DNA from: Lentinus brumalis
Taxonomy: Eukaryota; Basidiomycota; Agaricomycetes; Polyporales; Polyporaceae
NCBI GenBank assembly: GCA_001792895.1
Contig: MARA01000001.1
Location: 3,720,001 to 3,784,000, forward strand
Direction of reading: 5' to 3'
DNA length: 64,000 nt
Under the pieces are notes generated by a model. The model had not been told where the DNA came from. It was given only the letters and a program-made list of their open reading frames with translations, and made no database searches. The translations under genes and the position numbers were made by a program. Positions 22,582 to 34,535 of this stretch are shown piece after piece (within the stretch, counting starts at the first letter, position 1; each line of letters begins with the position of its first letter).

Positions 22582-24573
22582 TCACACGGCGCACATGGGT
22601 CGAATTGTGCTTCCGCCGCGTCGAGTATCGGAGGAGTCCTTGCTTCTGCTATCACCTGCTATTAGTATCACCGAGTGGGACTGTATCCGTGCCCTAGTAT
22701 CGAATCGGACATCGCTTTAGTCTTGACGTGCACGGATTGCTTGCATCGCTAGTGAAGCTTCTGCATCTTCGGTCACCTCTGCTCCGTCGTAACTTGGGCA
22801 GCGGTCTGAGTGTACCCCTCGGTTCACCTCATGCGAGGGAACGGTTTGAAAGCGACGTCTTCAATCCCTAAATTCGATCGACGCTGCACGGATACGATGA
22901 TCTTTGAACAAAGATCGAGTCAGGACCACATATACATACGATGGGACACAGACCTGAGACACCGGACACTTCTCGGACGAAGTCCATGCATCGGGCGTAT
23001 GAACATACCGGAGGCCCGGAGCGTGGTGCACCACTGAAGACCAGTACGGAAAGTCCCTGGGAAGTAGTAACCCTGCAGCGTGAGATTAATTGATTAGATG
23101 AAATGAGACTCCGGACATACTCTCTCCTCGTGGTGGACGACCGAGCGGCCATAAAGCATGCTACCCTGCGCGTGGGCACGAAGGATGGCTACTCGTCGGT
23201 CTCGTGCGATGTCCCGCCCAGCTTTCGCGCGAATTGTTCCGTGCCGACGTGAAGTGGATGCATTCATACTGTACGTCGGGATCGTCCGTTCCTGAGGCCT
23301 GCCGATGAGGCGACTTGTATGCATGGCCTGGGCGACGGTCGGAGATGAGGCGGAGAGAGCGGAGAGAGCGCAAGAAGCGCATCCTCTCTTTCTGCACCCG
23401 CACTCAGGCACTTCTCGTCAGGTGAGGTTCGGAGAGCAAACGACGGGCGTACAGCCACGTCGAGGCGGGTGCGCTGCGGCAGCAGTGAGGGTACTTCCCG
23501 TGATACAGGGCTCCTGGTGGTGGTTCTCACCGAATAGGCGTATGGCGAACTATCCACATGCGTGGGTTGAGTTCCCTGACGTGGGGACACGTTTGATATC
23601 GACGTTCGAGAGCCGCGGTCTCGGTGGAGGTAACAGGAAGCAGAGCGGTATAAGAAGGACGGGCGCTGAACAGAGGGAGATAGAAGTTGAGGAAGGCGAA
23701 GGTGTGAGACGAGAAAGACGTTATTTCGGGCGTGGAGGGGCCACGCTCTGCGAGCACGAACGGGCCTAGTACGTACTAAGCTTCCAATATCTGGATCTCG
23801 TTGATACTGCCAGCGTAATTTTCCCTTCGCGTCCAACATCGAGGACTCGCTGACGGGTCCTGTCAGTGAGAGAGAGAGAGCTTCAGCCGTGGACTTTCGC
23901 AGTAGTGGGATCAACCATCCACGGGACATCGACCGAGATCGGCGGGCAACCTGGGACCTCCGCGCTCGTTCCACATATTGCACTGGGTTGAGACTCGGGT
24001 AGAGTGGATACACTGGTGCAGTTGGGCTGCGTAACGTACTCGGGGCGCGTTGGCGTCCTCTAGCGCCGGCAACCTAAAGAACGCGGCCACGTGATTGGGA
24101 TCGATGACGCGTCGCGGTCCCTTCCGGTGGCGGCCGCAACTTGTCCTCAGCCTCAAGTCCTGCTTCCAGCTGTTCTCAAGTTAGCGAACCTCAACAGATC
24201 TGCGTTTGTGCACTATGTAACTTGGATCTGGCGAATGTGGCCCGGTCGAGAGTAAAGTACTAGTCGCTGGCGGTGAGTCTGACTCGATAACGTGTAGGTT
24301 GTGCGATCTGACAGTCAGGCAGTCGACGTCCGGCGATGTCTGGCATCGTTGGCCGGTGACGCAGACAATACGCCTCTGTTCGGGATGCTGTCACCTCGGC
24401 CGTCTACATATGGACTATTGCCGGTTGTCGCGCCCTCTCTTCACCCCGATCGACATTCGGGGACCCCACTTCCTTACGGTATATAAAGGTTCAGACAGCT
24501 GCGTTAGACCCCATTCCCCGCGCCATCCCTCTCTTTCTTTCCCGCCGTGTTTCCAGCTGTCCATCGACCCGCC
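22582..24573. other. Intergenic, 2.0 kb
   Basis: No gene supported. A long minus frame (23264-24013) is Arg/Ser-rich with no domain. A short GA microsatellite lies at ~23868-23880. The right end carries the promoter of the priA-like gene. Confidence 0.4.
24480..24487 (+). promoter_or_regulatory. TATA box of the priA-like gene
   Basis: TATATAAA about 90 bp before the ATG at 24574. Confidence 0.6.
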
Positions 24574-25876
24574 ATGCTCGCTGTTCATGCGCTACTTGCC
24601 CTCGGTTACCTCTCTGGAGGTGTCCTTGCCCTCTTCACTCCGCCGCTGCTTTCGGTGAGGTCCAAACCGCTCGAATCGCAGGCGGACTTCCATAGCGGCC
24701 ATGGCTTACGCCCACGTCATCCGCTGACTCATGACACATGCCTATACGCCAACGCTACCACCCTCTCGGGCATCGCTTTCTCTGGCCTGGCTTCTTCGTC
24801 GTCATCGACGACGACGGATATCACGGATCTCGATACCTGTCTCTGTCTCGCCGGACTATCGGCGACTCTCGACGGCCTGTCCTCTACCGCGGCCTTGGTT
24901 GACGAATTGGGCCTTCCTAAAGTGGGAGAAGTATTCAGCACATATGTGAGTCAATGCTGGGCTATTGACGTCCGTCTGAGTGAATTAACTTGAGTGTATG
25001 CGCTGCAGATTGCGTCCTCTTCCTCTGCGAAGGCGTGCACCTACCCTCCGAACTCGAGACCGACGTGTACACGCGACAATGTCTGCGGATTCTCCTGCGA
25101 CCCGCCGTTCGTAGCCGTTGGGGACTCGTGTATCTGCAAGGACTCGAGTAGGTGCGAACCGACTTCTCCCCCGGCTACTTGTCAGGCTTCCGGCAAGACT
25201 CGACGTCTTTCGAAGCGCTCGACGCTGTCCACCCTCCCGATGGCGCAATCTGCATGCGAGGATGACGAGACGGTAAGCGATCATCGTCGACTCGCTGAGG
25301 CGCAGAGCTTAATTTTGTGATAGGTGTGCGGTGCCTTCGACCACGCCACAGCGAGCTTCGAATGCGTCAACATCCACACCAGTCTGACTAGCTGTGAGTA
25401 CCTGCTGCGTCTCCGATCGCTCCACGACACTCAATCTGGTCCAAGGCGGCGGGTGCATGATGCCCAACCCATTCGGACTCCGCGTGAACAACCGTGCCTC
25501 TGGGGTCGATTGTACGGCGATCCCGTCCGTTGACGCCGTCTCGTGCATGGTCGGGAGATGCGTCGTCCAGAGCTGTCTTTCTGGCTGGACCGTCGATACC
25601 GAGGGGTCGGGCTGTATCCCAGAGCGGTCCATCTCTAGCGTTATTCTCATCGCCAAAGACGCTCCCGCCCTTCTCGTGCAGACCCTTCGTCGCGATCTGG
25701 CTCTTGAGTTGCACCCTAACGGAACTGGCGACCGCAGCATGAAGCCACAATCCGACGTGTCCTGGCGTGTTTCGGACATTCGCTCTGAGATCGTCCCCGA
25801 AGATCATACTCGTGCCGCTTCCATGCAATTCAAGGAGGATTGGTCGCGCATTCCCGACTACCGCCGAGGTACTTGA
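24574..25876 (+). CDS. Secreted cysteine-rich protein, priA-like
   Basis: Exons 24574-24945, 25009-25272, 25324-25393 and 25446-25876 sum to 1137 nt, or 378 residues. The signal peptide is about residues 1-20 (MLAVHALLALGYLSGGVLA). Residues ~60-120 hold a Ser-rich segment with a DTCLCLAG motif. Residues ~130-165 are Cys-rich (CTYPPNSRPTCTRDNVCGF, SCD and CICKD). A Lys/Arg-rich linker follows. The C-terminal part contains FECVNIHTSLTSCGGCM, VDCTAIPSVDAVSC, CVVQSC and GWTVDTEGSGC, the signature of Lentinula priA-type fruiting-associated proteins. The last intron splices at CCAAG, restoring S-CGGC. About 85 residues beyond the Cys domain are unlike priA. The gene sits inside the hydrophobin array and, like it, encodes an extracellular protein. 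The role is unknown. Confidence 0.75.
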
Positions 25877-26219
25877 GTACCTTCGATGTCCTCCACCACC
25901 GATACTTGCCATCCGCGCTCCCTTCAGTCAGCTGTCTACTCTCTATGCATCGTCTAGCTTATCGCCTGTACCTGTAGTTGTCTCTCTATGCGATATCCCT
26001 CTCCAGAGTGCATAAGAGTCCGCCGGGTATGCTCAACTCATGTTAGACTCTGCTGGGCCCTCACACGCGCACGTCACCTTCTCATCCGAGCAACTCAAGC
26101 AAGACACCCAAACAAATTGCGCCAAAGCAATGCATTAATCAATGGTACTGTAGCCCCTCACGTCTACTTGAAGGCTCTTCGCTCCTCTCCGTATTCCTCA
26201 CCGCACCAGATCTCCGGTC

Positions 26220-26659
26220 TTACAGGAAGATGGGCGCGCAGCCGATGGAGATCAGACCACCCTGGAACATGGCGAACTCAGTACGTGACCGAACAAGAGG
26301 ATATCTGTGGTACTCACGACGTTGTTGTTCTGGCAGCACACGGTGTTGGACGAGCAGGAGTTGCTGCCAACGCCGACAGCAGAGAGACCGGAGCACTGGA
26401 GGCCAACTTGGCCGGTGATGCTGCCAACATCGACACCGACGAGACCGAGAAGCACGGAGATGGCGCTCTCGTTGGTCTGAAGCACAAGAGCAAAGCGTCA
26501 ATCATCAACACTACGCTCATTCTGAACGGGATATCGTACCTCATGGACCGAGTTGCAGCACTGGACCTCGCCGGTGTTGCAGGAACCGCGGCGGAGGGGG
26601 GTAGCGGCCGCAAGGAGGGGGAGGGCAAGGAGGGAGAAGGTAGCAGCACGAGCGAACAT
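26220..26659 (-). CDS. Class I hydrophobin HYD11, smallest-core variant
   Basis: Exons 26540-26659, 26318-26476 and 26220-26261 give 106 residues. The signal peptide is MFARAATFSLLALPLLAAATP, followed by only LRRGS before the first Cys. The core is divergent: CNTGEVQCC, LQCSGLSAVGVG in place of [20 protein letters not shown] and ISIGCAPIFL. Exon 2 starts TNESAISVLLGL instead of A-x-D/S. Introns have GTACGA and GTGAGT donors, phase 0. The TATA (minus TATATAAA) is at ~26789-26796. It is one of the most diverged members in the loop between Cys3 and Cys4. Confidence 0.92.
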
Positions 26660-28052
26660 GGTAAGTGAGTGTGGGGGTTGGGGGTTGAAAGAGTGACTGG
26701 GTTGTGCTTGGGAGCTGAGAGACGAGAGACGAGAAAATCTGCGAACGGGAACGACGCGGATGGGGACTCGTCGTCGCGCCGCACCAGGTTTATATACGGT
26801 CCCCGATGGGCCCGTGGTACGCTTCTCTTCACGACGACCACACGCGGGCTCGGTTCAATGGGCTGGACGCGTTGCCAATGCACGGCGCGCCTTCCGATCC
26901 ACATCTCTCCGTGGTCCAGCGTTCCTCACCTTCGCAGCCGGGTCCTGTGCAGCGACCGGCACGCTTCCACTGCGTCGGGGGCGGGCACGGACGCCGCACG
27001 GCCAAACCATTCCCCTTGCGCGCAATTGCGTCCGGCACGGCAGCTCAGGGCAGCACTACTTACCGCTACGTACTGTAGCGTCGCGGAGGGCGCGGCGATG
27101 TGACGACTCGGAGGCGCAGCCGCTACGCGACATACGCGACGCAGGCAGGATTGGCGCTCATGGGGGCACCTTCTTGCATTTGATCGGCTACTCCGCATGC
27201 GCCCGGCCACTCTTTCCAACTCATCTCTGGGCGGACGGATGATCTCTCGGACGGAAGATTTTCTGCAGCTTGCGCTGTGTCAGACGCATGTCAACGCTCC
27301 AGGCTGGGGCTGCTCGGAGGCCGGAGGAGTGAAGTAAGGACTACGAAGGATGCGTACGTATCGTGCCAGATCGTGCCGCGCGTTAACACCCAGCTGAACG
27401 CACTCGGCCTCTAGGTCAATTATCAAAGGGCGCTCCGCGTCCATTCAGCGGATAAGTCTCTGGACTCTGGAGGGCTGGGCGACTGCGGGCACGGCCTCCC
27501 TAAGCCTTGGGACTCATCTTACGAGGGAACACGGTGTTGTATGAATTTCGTATCACGTACGTTTTCCGCTGTGACAAGGTCGAGTGTCGTAAATTGTACT
27601 GACGTCCTCGCGTATGGGTTCTCTACCTTCAGATTTCTGCCCGCCGTCTGGGCCCCCGACGGCGACGGGAGGCTGCCTCGAGGCATCGCAACGTCGTAGA
27701 CTCAGGCTGTCATCGAAGTCATCACACATGACCGCGCGTCGCAGGTGCGAGTCGGATGTGAACTTGTGTCTTTCAGGTCGGACATATGTCCGTGAGCGTT
27801 GTCGAGACTACAGGCTCCGTTGCGACAGTGCGGCGCACTGCGCAGTGCCCGTCTTGCAGTACTGTCGTACTCGTACACATCGAGTCCTTCCGCCGTCCGT
27901 CGCGGAACGTACTGTATCGCCCCGACGTTCTTCAACAACTAGTATTCACGCCGACAACGGCATACAAGAAATCATCAACATCCGATCGAACTAGCAACTC
28001 AAGCCTCAGTATCTTCTCCGCCTTCTCCGCCATCTGAGCGGCTAACTATTCC
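26660..28052. other. Intergenic between HYD11 and HYD12
   Basis: HYD11 promoter and GC-rich unique DNA; the overlapping frames in 26669-27242 look like chance readings of GC-rich sequence. No gene called. Confidence 0.4.
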
Positions 28053-28511
28053 TTAGAGGCTGACCGGGACGCAGCCAATTGAGATAAGACCCCCTGCGTA
28101 TGATAGTGAGTAACCTCTCGACGCAGAAACCTCTGCGGTCGCGTTACTTACGACGTTGTTGTTCTCGCAGCACACGACGTTGGCATTGCAGGTGTTGCCG
28201 GTGCCAACACCGATGACGGTGATAGGCGAGCAGTCGAGGCCGACGAGGGCGGTGAGGTCCTGAAGGACGATGCCCAGGAGGCCGAGAATGATGCCAACTC
28301 CCAACGAGTTCGCCTACATGGACGGGGCCACTGCTGTTAGCACGATGCTCGTCCGGATTCCGATAGAAGGACTTACGGTCTGGGTTTGCTGGCAGCACTG
28401 AAGGGGGCCGGTACTGCAACTCTGGCGTTTCTCCAGCAGCTCGACGGGGGTGGCGGTCGCAAGGAGCGGGAGAGCGAGGACGGAGAACGCAACGGCGCGA
28501 GAGAAAATCAT
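28053..28511 (-). CDS. Class I hydrophobin HYD12 with altered intron-2 phase
   Basis: Exon 1 is 28377-28511 (45 codons) and exon 2 is 28152-28313 (54 codons). Exon 3 after the only CAG is 28053-28093, 41 nt instead of the 42 nt seen in all relatives. The signal peptide is [22 protein letters not shown]. The core is [35 protein letters not shown] and [10 protein letters not shown]. The acceptor borders a run of five C on the plus strand where six would keep frame. Possible rescues are: a donor 4 nt further down (A|GTAACG), giving VVRGLISIGC; intron retention, which stays open and adds ~19 residues between Cys7 and Cys8; or a sequencing error. Otherwise the last Cys is lost. The TATA box is at 28612-28617 (minus). 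Confidence 0.75.
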
Positions 28512-30973
28512 GGTGGATCGGTGAGTGCGAGTGCGAATGCGAATGCGCTTCTGCTCGAGGTAGCTGAACTGGGTTGTTCTGCTGAGGTTTGCAGGTCGCG
28601 ACATGCACGCCTTTATACCTCTCCGCATCCCCGTGAAGCCCTTGCTGCCGCACTGGAGCATTCATTCTCGGTCGCAATAGCACCGTCGGACAATATGTGA
28701 GTTACTGAGTACGCATGCGCTTGTCTGACATACCATGTGCTTGTTTGACATACGACCATGTTCTCACTTCGAGATCATTAAAAGGTCTCAGAGCAGCACT
28801 ACTAGTCGTGAGATTGGGACGTGCCCTTCACTCTGACCGTGGGTCCAATCCTACACTTTCGCTGCTCCTCATGTTCCCCGAACTTGTAAGTACTGTATTC
28901 TGGACAGTGTGCCTTAGTCTCAGCCTCCGTTCGAACAGCAGCTCAGCTCAAGCCATGGACCGTCGCCGGTCGTCATCGCTGTCAAAGAACGTTACTTGAC
29001 ACTTCCGGTTGCGTTAATCCCTGACGGTGAGTTCGGACCACCTTGCTCAGCCTCTATGGCCACCTTCCGACCACTGGCATCGCCGAGAGTGGACACTACA
29101 CGGTAGTATGTCGCATGGTGCTCAAGCGCGCCCAGGCTGGACACGCTGGCTCCGGCCCAGTACCCCGTCTGGGTACGACCTTGTTCGATGATCGAGTACA
29201 TAGCGATCCGCGTGTTGCATCTTGGGGGACCACGCTGTTCTTCGACGTTCAAACTCCCTCGCCTGCAGTCACTATTCCGCGGACTCTCAGGGACGGTGCC
29301 TTTTCTTTTGTCCCTCTGACTTTCATCCAATCGTTTCGCTAACTGCTCTCCTCCGTGCGTAGTCACGACGGTTGTCCGCGAGGCGGCAACTAGCAATGCC
29401 GACCTGGTGGCAATTGATTAAATGGCGGACTTTGTAGTCTGCGGGGACAGTACGACAGATGGCGGAGTGCATGTGCTGATAGAACCTCATGTGTTCCAAT
29501 GGTCCGAGTGAAGGTTCCGCCTCGCAGGGGAGGTGTTGCGATGCTGCGGAGGAGATGGAGACACGGTGAGTCTTCTTCTCATTGGCTGGGTGGAATATCG
29601 GTCTTGAACTGAATGACTTGTACGCCGCCTTCAGAGCGCTTTGGTATTAGGATCAACTTGGGCGCACCGCTCGTACTCATCTTGGCCTGTCACCAGCTCG
29701 TGCGTTGGTGTGTGCCACCGAACGCGATCCCAGGCATTCTGGACTGCCCGGAGTTGGAACTCCTTTGGTGAGTACACTACGTCCAATGCCGCTTGTCAAC
29801 CAGCGCAACCTTTCGACGGCTCTGTGACAGCGCCGAGCGTTCGTTCGCGCAATCCCGTTGAAATGATCATATGGACGTCGGGGACGGCCCCAGGCACGCC
29901 AATGGTCGAGGTCTTCTAATTCACTCTCCGTCTCCGCTGTGAGAAACCATCTATGCTATAGTACCCGGTAAGCTCTTTACCTCCGCATCCACGATGTACG
30001 TGAGCTTCTGACGACCTATGCTTCAGCCTGTATGTGCGCCGTGGCCGCAGAGGGTCCGCAGTCTGCCTTGGTCGAGCCTGTAGTACCACATGCCGCATTC
30101 AGGTGGGCGTATACGCTTGCCGTTCTCTGGAGGATGCGCCGCCCCGAATTTGTGGCTCCCTGTGGTTTTCAGTAAGGTTCGTTTCTGGTGAGCTATCGGC
30201 TATAATATACCACTGCCTCAGGCATCCCCAGATTGATAGATCGAGGCCGTATCGATCTTCCAGGGAACTGGCAACAGGCAATTATGCGCCCCGGCGCGTT
30301 CGCCGGAATGCTCCCACAGCCTTTGAAGGTTTTCCTCCTATACCAGCCTACACCATGTCACCAGGTTCGACTGGAAGGTCTAGCTCTTCGCTTAGCGGAG
30401 TTTCTCTCCGTGGACGAAGATACCTCTAGACGCGGGCCGCCGGCCCTTTTGATACTTTAGGTAATGTCTTGCATCTCGATGCCGTTTCTGGAGCTGACTG
30501 GTCGAGCAGGACGAACTTCTCCACCCGCTGTTACTCCTCGTCGCTCCATGAAGTTGTGCATGTTGCGCGGTCTCGACATATCCGCGTCAAGCCGGTTTGG
30601 TCAGCCTCCTGCCCGTCGGAGCCGCGAGCGTTACGATGCGTCATGAACATGACAATATTGACACCAGCTTTTCCAACACGATGTGCGCCCAGGATCACGT
30701 CTGCTCTGTTTCTGTGAGTTGCCTGGACTGTCCCATTCAACGGCCCTCCCGGCTGATGAGTCCTTGACAGGTATGTCTCGGCCGTGCGCATTCTGTACCA
30801 TGATCGGGAAAGCCGGAAAAGTCAGCAGTACTGCCTGGATGTACCGAACACTGCTCGGGACTGGGTATAAAAGCTCGCAGCCGACATAGCTGAGTCTTCA
30901 GTTCAGCTCGATCCTCAGCGACCTCAGCAGAACTACCACCGCAGCCTCACCAGCAGCAACCAGAGAATCCATC
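28512..30973. other. Spacer between divergent HYD12 and HYD13, with possible small exons
   Basis: Between about 29540 and 30429 several open stretches have well-formed splice borders. Examples are gtgagtctt...cttcag at ~29571-29635, and a donor gtaagg near 30174 with acceptor cctcag near 30223. The frame after the last acceptor stays open to a stop at 30427-30429 and is Arg/Ser/Pro-rich. I could not assemble a full model or recognise a family. HYD13 promoter elements are at the right end. Confidence 0.35.
30866..30872 (+). promoter_or_regulatory. TATA box of HYD13
   Basis: TATAAAA 108 bp upstream of the ATG. Confidence 0.65.
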
Positions 30974-31533
30974 ATGTCCACTCGCGCCATCACCACCTTC
31001 TACTTCGTCTTCTCCCTTGCCATCCTTGCGGCCGCCATGCCCGGCGGTGAGCCTCCCAACAAGACGAAGACCACCACTGTCACTTCGCCTCCCAAGACGA
31101 CTACCGTGACTTCGCCTCCGAAGACGAGCACCATCACGGTGACTGCTCCGGCGTCGACCCCCACCGGCAGCACCTGTAGCACCGGACCCATCCAGTGCTG
31201 CAACCAGGTCGGCAAGGTGAGGCTCCTCGACGTCCTCATACCCGTCACTGCCAAGCTGATCTTCGTGTACTACAGGCCACTGACCCCGTCTTCGGTCTCA
31301 TCCTTGGGTTGCTCGGCATTATCATTGACGGTGTCGATGTCGTGCTCGGTCTCGACTGTTCCCCGATTAGCGTCATCGGTGTGGGTGGCGGTTCTTGCAA
31401 CGCCAACGTGGTCTGCTGCCAGAACAACAACGTCGTACGTCGTCGAGTTCGTCCTTCACGATGTGTTTGCAGAATTAATACATACACTCAGGGCGGGCTC
31501 ATCTCCATCGGCTGCATTCCGATCATCCTCTGA
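30974..31533 (+). CDS. Class I hydrophobin HYD13, SPPKT repeat linker
   Basis: Exons 30974-31216, 31276-31434 and 31492-31533 give 147 residues. The signal peptide MSTRAITTFYFVFSLAILAAA is unlike the others at its start. The linker carries direct repeats TTTVTSPPKT / TTTVTSPPKT / STITVTAPAS, Pro/Lys/Thr-rich and probably O-glycosylated. The core is [35 protein letters not shown] and ISIGCIPIIL. Introns are phase 0, donors GTGAGG and GTACGT. By linker type it groups with HYD1-HYD6 although it lies 19 kb away and on the opposite strand. Confidence 0.94.
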
Positions 31534-32486
31534 ATGTTGGTGTCCCGGGGCCGAAAATGGCTCCAAGCGGGTGTTGTTCACGTATAGTCTGTAGGATCGT
31601 ACTGTATGCCGTCAATTACTGCTGTACTACTGATGTCTATCGTTGGCGAGAATCATCGTGGATGGTGTGGATCAGACGCAAACCGGCGTGAAGGACATGC
31701 TGAGAGCCGGATGAATGTCGAACAAGCTCAAGGAGAGCCTTCCTCAAGCCTTCCTTTCGTTCATCAGTAGATCATGGGGAAGTCGCGCTTTCTCCGCGAT
31801 GGTTTTCGGGACCGGCTTTGCGTGTTGACCGGTGTTCTCAGGGAGAGCCCTGCGCTGCACTGCGACGGCGATTGTAAGGATTGCTATCATGAGTAAGGCA
31901 TTCAGACATGAGTCTGTTCCGTTCGGCTGTGTCGTGCTTGAAGGGATTAACCCCTCTCGTCAATGAAACGCTACCATACTACGCAGGCGTTTGTTGTTAA
32001 TCAACAACCCCAGATCAGAGAGAAGGTGCCTGCAGCCTTGCAGGAAGGATCGATTGAGTAACATCTCTCTATTCCGAGACTTCTAGAACTCGAGCAGCGC
32101 TCGGCGGAAAGCCGAGGGCTTTAATGTAGTTTAATGTGGACATGTCCGTTGTAAGCAGTGGAAGACTCCGTTAAAGCCGCACGACGGACGTACCAGACCG
32201 TCTGAAGATCAAGATGCACAATACATTTGTGACAGTTGATGTGCAGTAAGACGGAGAGCCTAGAACTACATGCGGAGAAGAGACAAATAGCCACGAACGT
32301 ACAAAGCAGATCGGAAGTGACAGACTCGGGTGGTCCAGACAGATATGTAATTGGGAACGCGTATGGACTGCACCAATGAGAGCGGCGTGAGGGATCGATA
32401 TGGGATCGAAATCCGCATTTGGGGCCATAATTCGTTAGTACGTGCCTCCAAACATGGGATCGGAAGATGGAAGGAGGCTCACGCTA
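31534..32486. other. Intergenic, 3' sides of HYD13 and the GFA gene
   Basis: Convergent gene ends; AT-richer than average. No gene, RNA or repeat recognised. Confidence 0.4.
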
Positions 32487-32987
32487 CTACTCCAGCCTCG
32501 TCGAGCTGTTCTCGTACCCCGTCCATTTGCCTAGATCATCGTTGACGTCCAGCATCCGTGTATCATAGAAGATGTGAGCGGTAGGCTTGACGCTCTTCCA
32601 GTCTAGGATCTTGCCGGCCTCGTCCCTGGCGAGGTGCGCGCCCCACACGCTGCGGTTCTCCGTCTTCGAGTTCGCGGACAACACGCATGCGCCGCAGGAC
32701 TTGCACCGCCAGCGCGTCTTCCACGGCTTGCCTCCCACCACGTAAGAGTCCAGACGGTCCTCGTGCGGCGCCGGATGTGTCCACATGAATGCGCTCGCGG
32801 GAAAGTGGATTGTGTGCACAAACGGGCAACCTGTATACGCGATAGTCAGCCGGCTAGCACGCACTGAACATGAACGAGGTCCTTCACCGGACAGGCGTTG
32901 ACAGTTCGTGCAGTGACAGAATGCACTGAGGGTGGGTGTCCCCGTGACAGCGTATGTTACCGAACCGCAGAAGCATCCGCCCCTCAT
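32487..32987 (-). CDS. GFA / CENP-V domain zinc protein
   Basis: Small single-domain member of the glutathione-dependent formaldehyde-activating (GFA, CENP-V) family. Exons 32888-32987 and 32487-32830 are joined by a 57-bp intron (GTGAAG...ACAG), giving 147 residues. Zinc ligands are visible as GGCFCG (residues ~3-8), FCHCTNCQ (~23-30) and the WRCKSCGACV pair (~80-90). The joined exons read CQRLSG|CPFVHTIHFP. The start is the ATG just before RGGCFCG; an additional upstream exon cannot be excluded. Many fungal genomes carry numerous such genes with unknown substrate, so no enzymatic role is claimed. Confidence 0.8.
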   Translation of the reverse strand: MRGGCFCGSVTYAVTGTPTLSAFCHCTNCQRLSGEGPRSCSVRASRLTIAYTGCPFVHTIHFPASAFMWTHPAPHEDRLDSYVVGGKPWKTRWRCKSCGACVLSANSKTENRSVWGAHLARDEAGKILDWKSVKPTAHIFYDTRMLDVNDDLGKWTGYENSSTRLE

Positions 32988-34535
32988 GTCTGTTGATCGT
33001 CTGCATGAGAATGAGCATGAGCGAAAAGTGAGATGGAGGGTATGAATTACTATCGAAGCTCTAAGCCCGAGTGCAAGTCCCTGTAGATCGGAGCGCAAAC
33101 GTTGCCCAACGAGTTCGGAGTCATTCAAGTCACAGCTCGCTCGGCCTTCCGTGCGACTCCGAGTCCCATGGCCGGGTACGCGGTCAGGTGACAACACGTA
33201 CAGTATAAGTACGTAGACCGTGACGCGACGCGACGCGCCTTGGCTTTGTATAAGCCGCTTCGGGAATTGCTGCCCTATCGGAGCTTCAGAGAGCAGTCCA
33301 ACAGGATCAACGTTTAGCATTGCCAAGGTACTCCGCCGACATCTGAGAGTCCCCGCACGACGTGGACATGCGCGCCGCCGTACTTATCATTTCCAAGCGA
33401 CCTGCCTGCAAAGTTGCGGAGGTCATAAGTTCTTGTCACTGAGACTGCTGCAACTTGCACCACTGGGAACTTATTCGATGCTCTTCCGCTGGCATACCGG
33501 TCGTCATGTTCAAAGGTTCGAGACCCCAGCAGCCCTGATGGGCCTGTGTGTCTTGGAAGGATTGTCCGCCGCGGGACTCGCCGCCATGATGCATGAGGTT
33601 TCTTGCTGACGGTGTCCACAGGACGCTCGTAATCCGAGTAGAGTCATCATCACCGTTCCGCCGAAGATCTGAATCAGTCATCGAAAGGTCTTAGGTTATT
33701 CACGTAACCAACCTTCCAAACATTCTCGACTTCAATCTTCGACTGGTGCAAATGAACAGCGTACCTCTGAATGGGACGTTTGCTGCCTCTCGCTCGGGCC
33801 TTGCTCGCTGATGCTGCAGATTCTGGGTTGACTCCTCACTCATGACGCTATGGACGACGAGGCCGAGCGAACGCACCTTCGACCACCCATCCCGACAAGG
33901 AGGCCGTCGAAGCGAGGCCGAACACATCTTGAAACAGGAACAAGCTTGACACTACGGACATGAGGGTCCAAGATCATTTTCCTCGCGTACAGTAAGCGGG
34001 GTCACATTCTTCCAAGTTGATTCAGTAAGCGATGAACGCCCCGTCCCAACCCAAGCTAGATGGCAGACGGTCAGTGGTCGAGAAACCTTCGAAGTGCGCC
34101 CGTCGAGACAGTTGAATGTACCAGGCAAGCCGCGAGGCCGCCCATACCGAACGTTCATTGAGCGGTGTATTGTACCCGATGTTGAAGGCTCCAGAGACTC
34201 GGGCCGCCAACATTACTTAGCCGGTGAAGAGAGCGGGCTCAGAGCGGCATGCGGCAGGCGCGACTCGCACCAAGAACGCCAGGCGCGTTACATACGCGGG
34301 CGGCGCGGCGGCAGGTCGCGACTTCGAACTGGCGAAGTATGGGCGAAGTGCTGGCTTCTTGTCATTGGCAGAGCAGTGTGTAGTGACAGCGTCACGGACA
34401 ACGCTCTTCCAGCTCGGCGACGAATATATATACCTGCAGAGAGTTCGACGAAACACCAGTTTGCAGTCGCATCAGCACCCGCAGAACACACGAACACTTC
34501 CAACTCACCGCACCCACCCAGTTCAAGTCTTCGTC
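32988..34535. other. Intergenic between the divergent GFA gene and HYD14
   Basis: No gene supported. The HYD14 TATA element (run of tatatata) is at ~34425-34432. Confidence 0.4.
34425..34432 (+). promoter_or_regulatory. TATA box of HYD14
   Basis: tatatata about 105-110 bp upstream of the ATG. Confidence 0.6.

Noticed and set aside
23264..24013. 249-codon minus-strand frame
   Set aside because: Arg/Ser/Pro-rich with no domain, no splice support and several overlapping alternative frames; typical chance ORF in GC-rich DNA.
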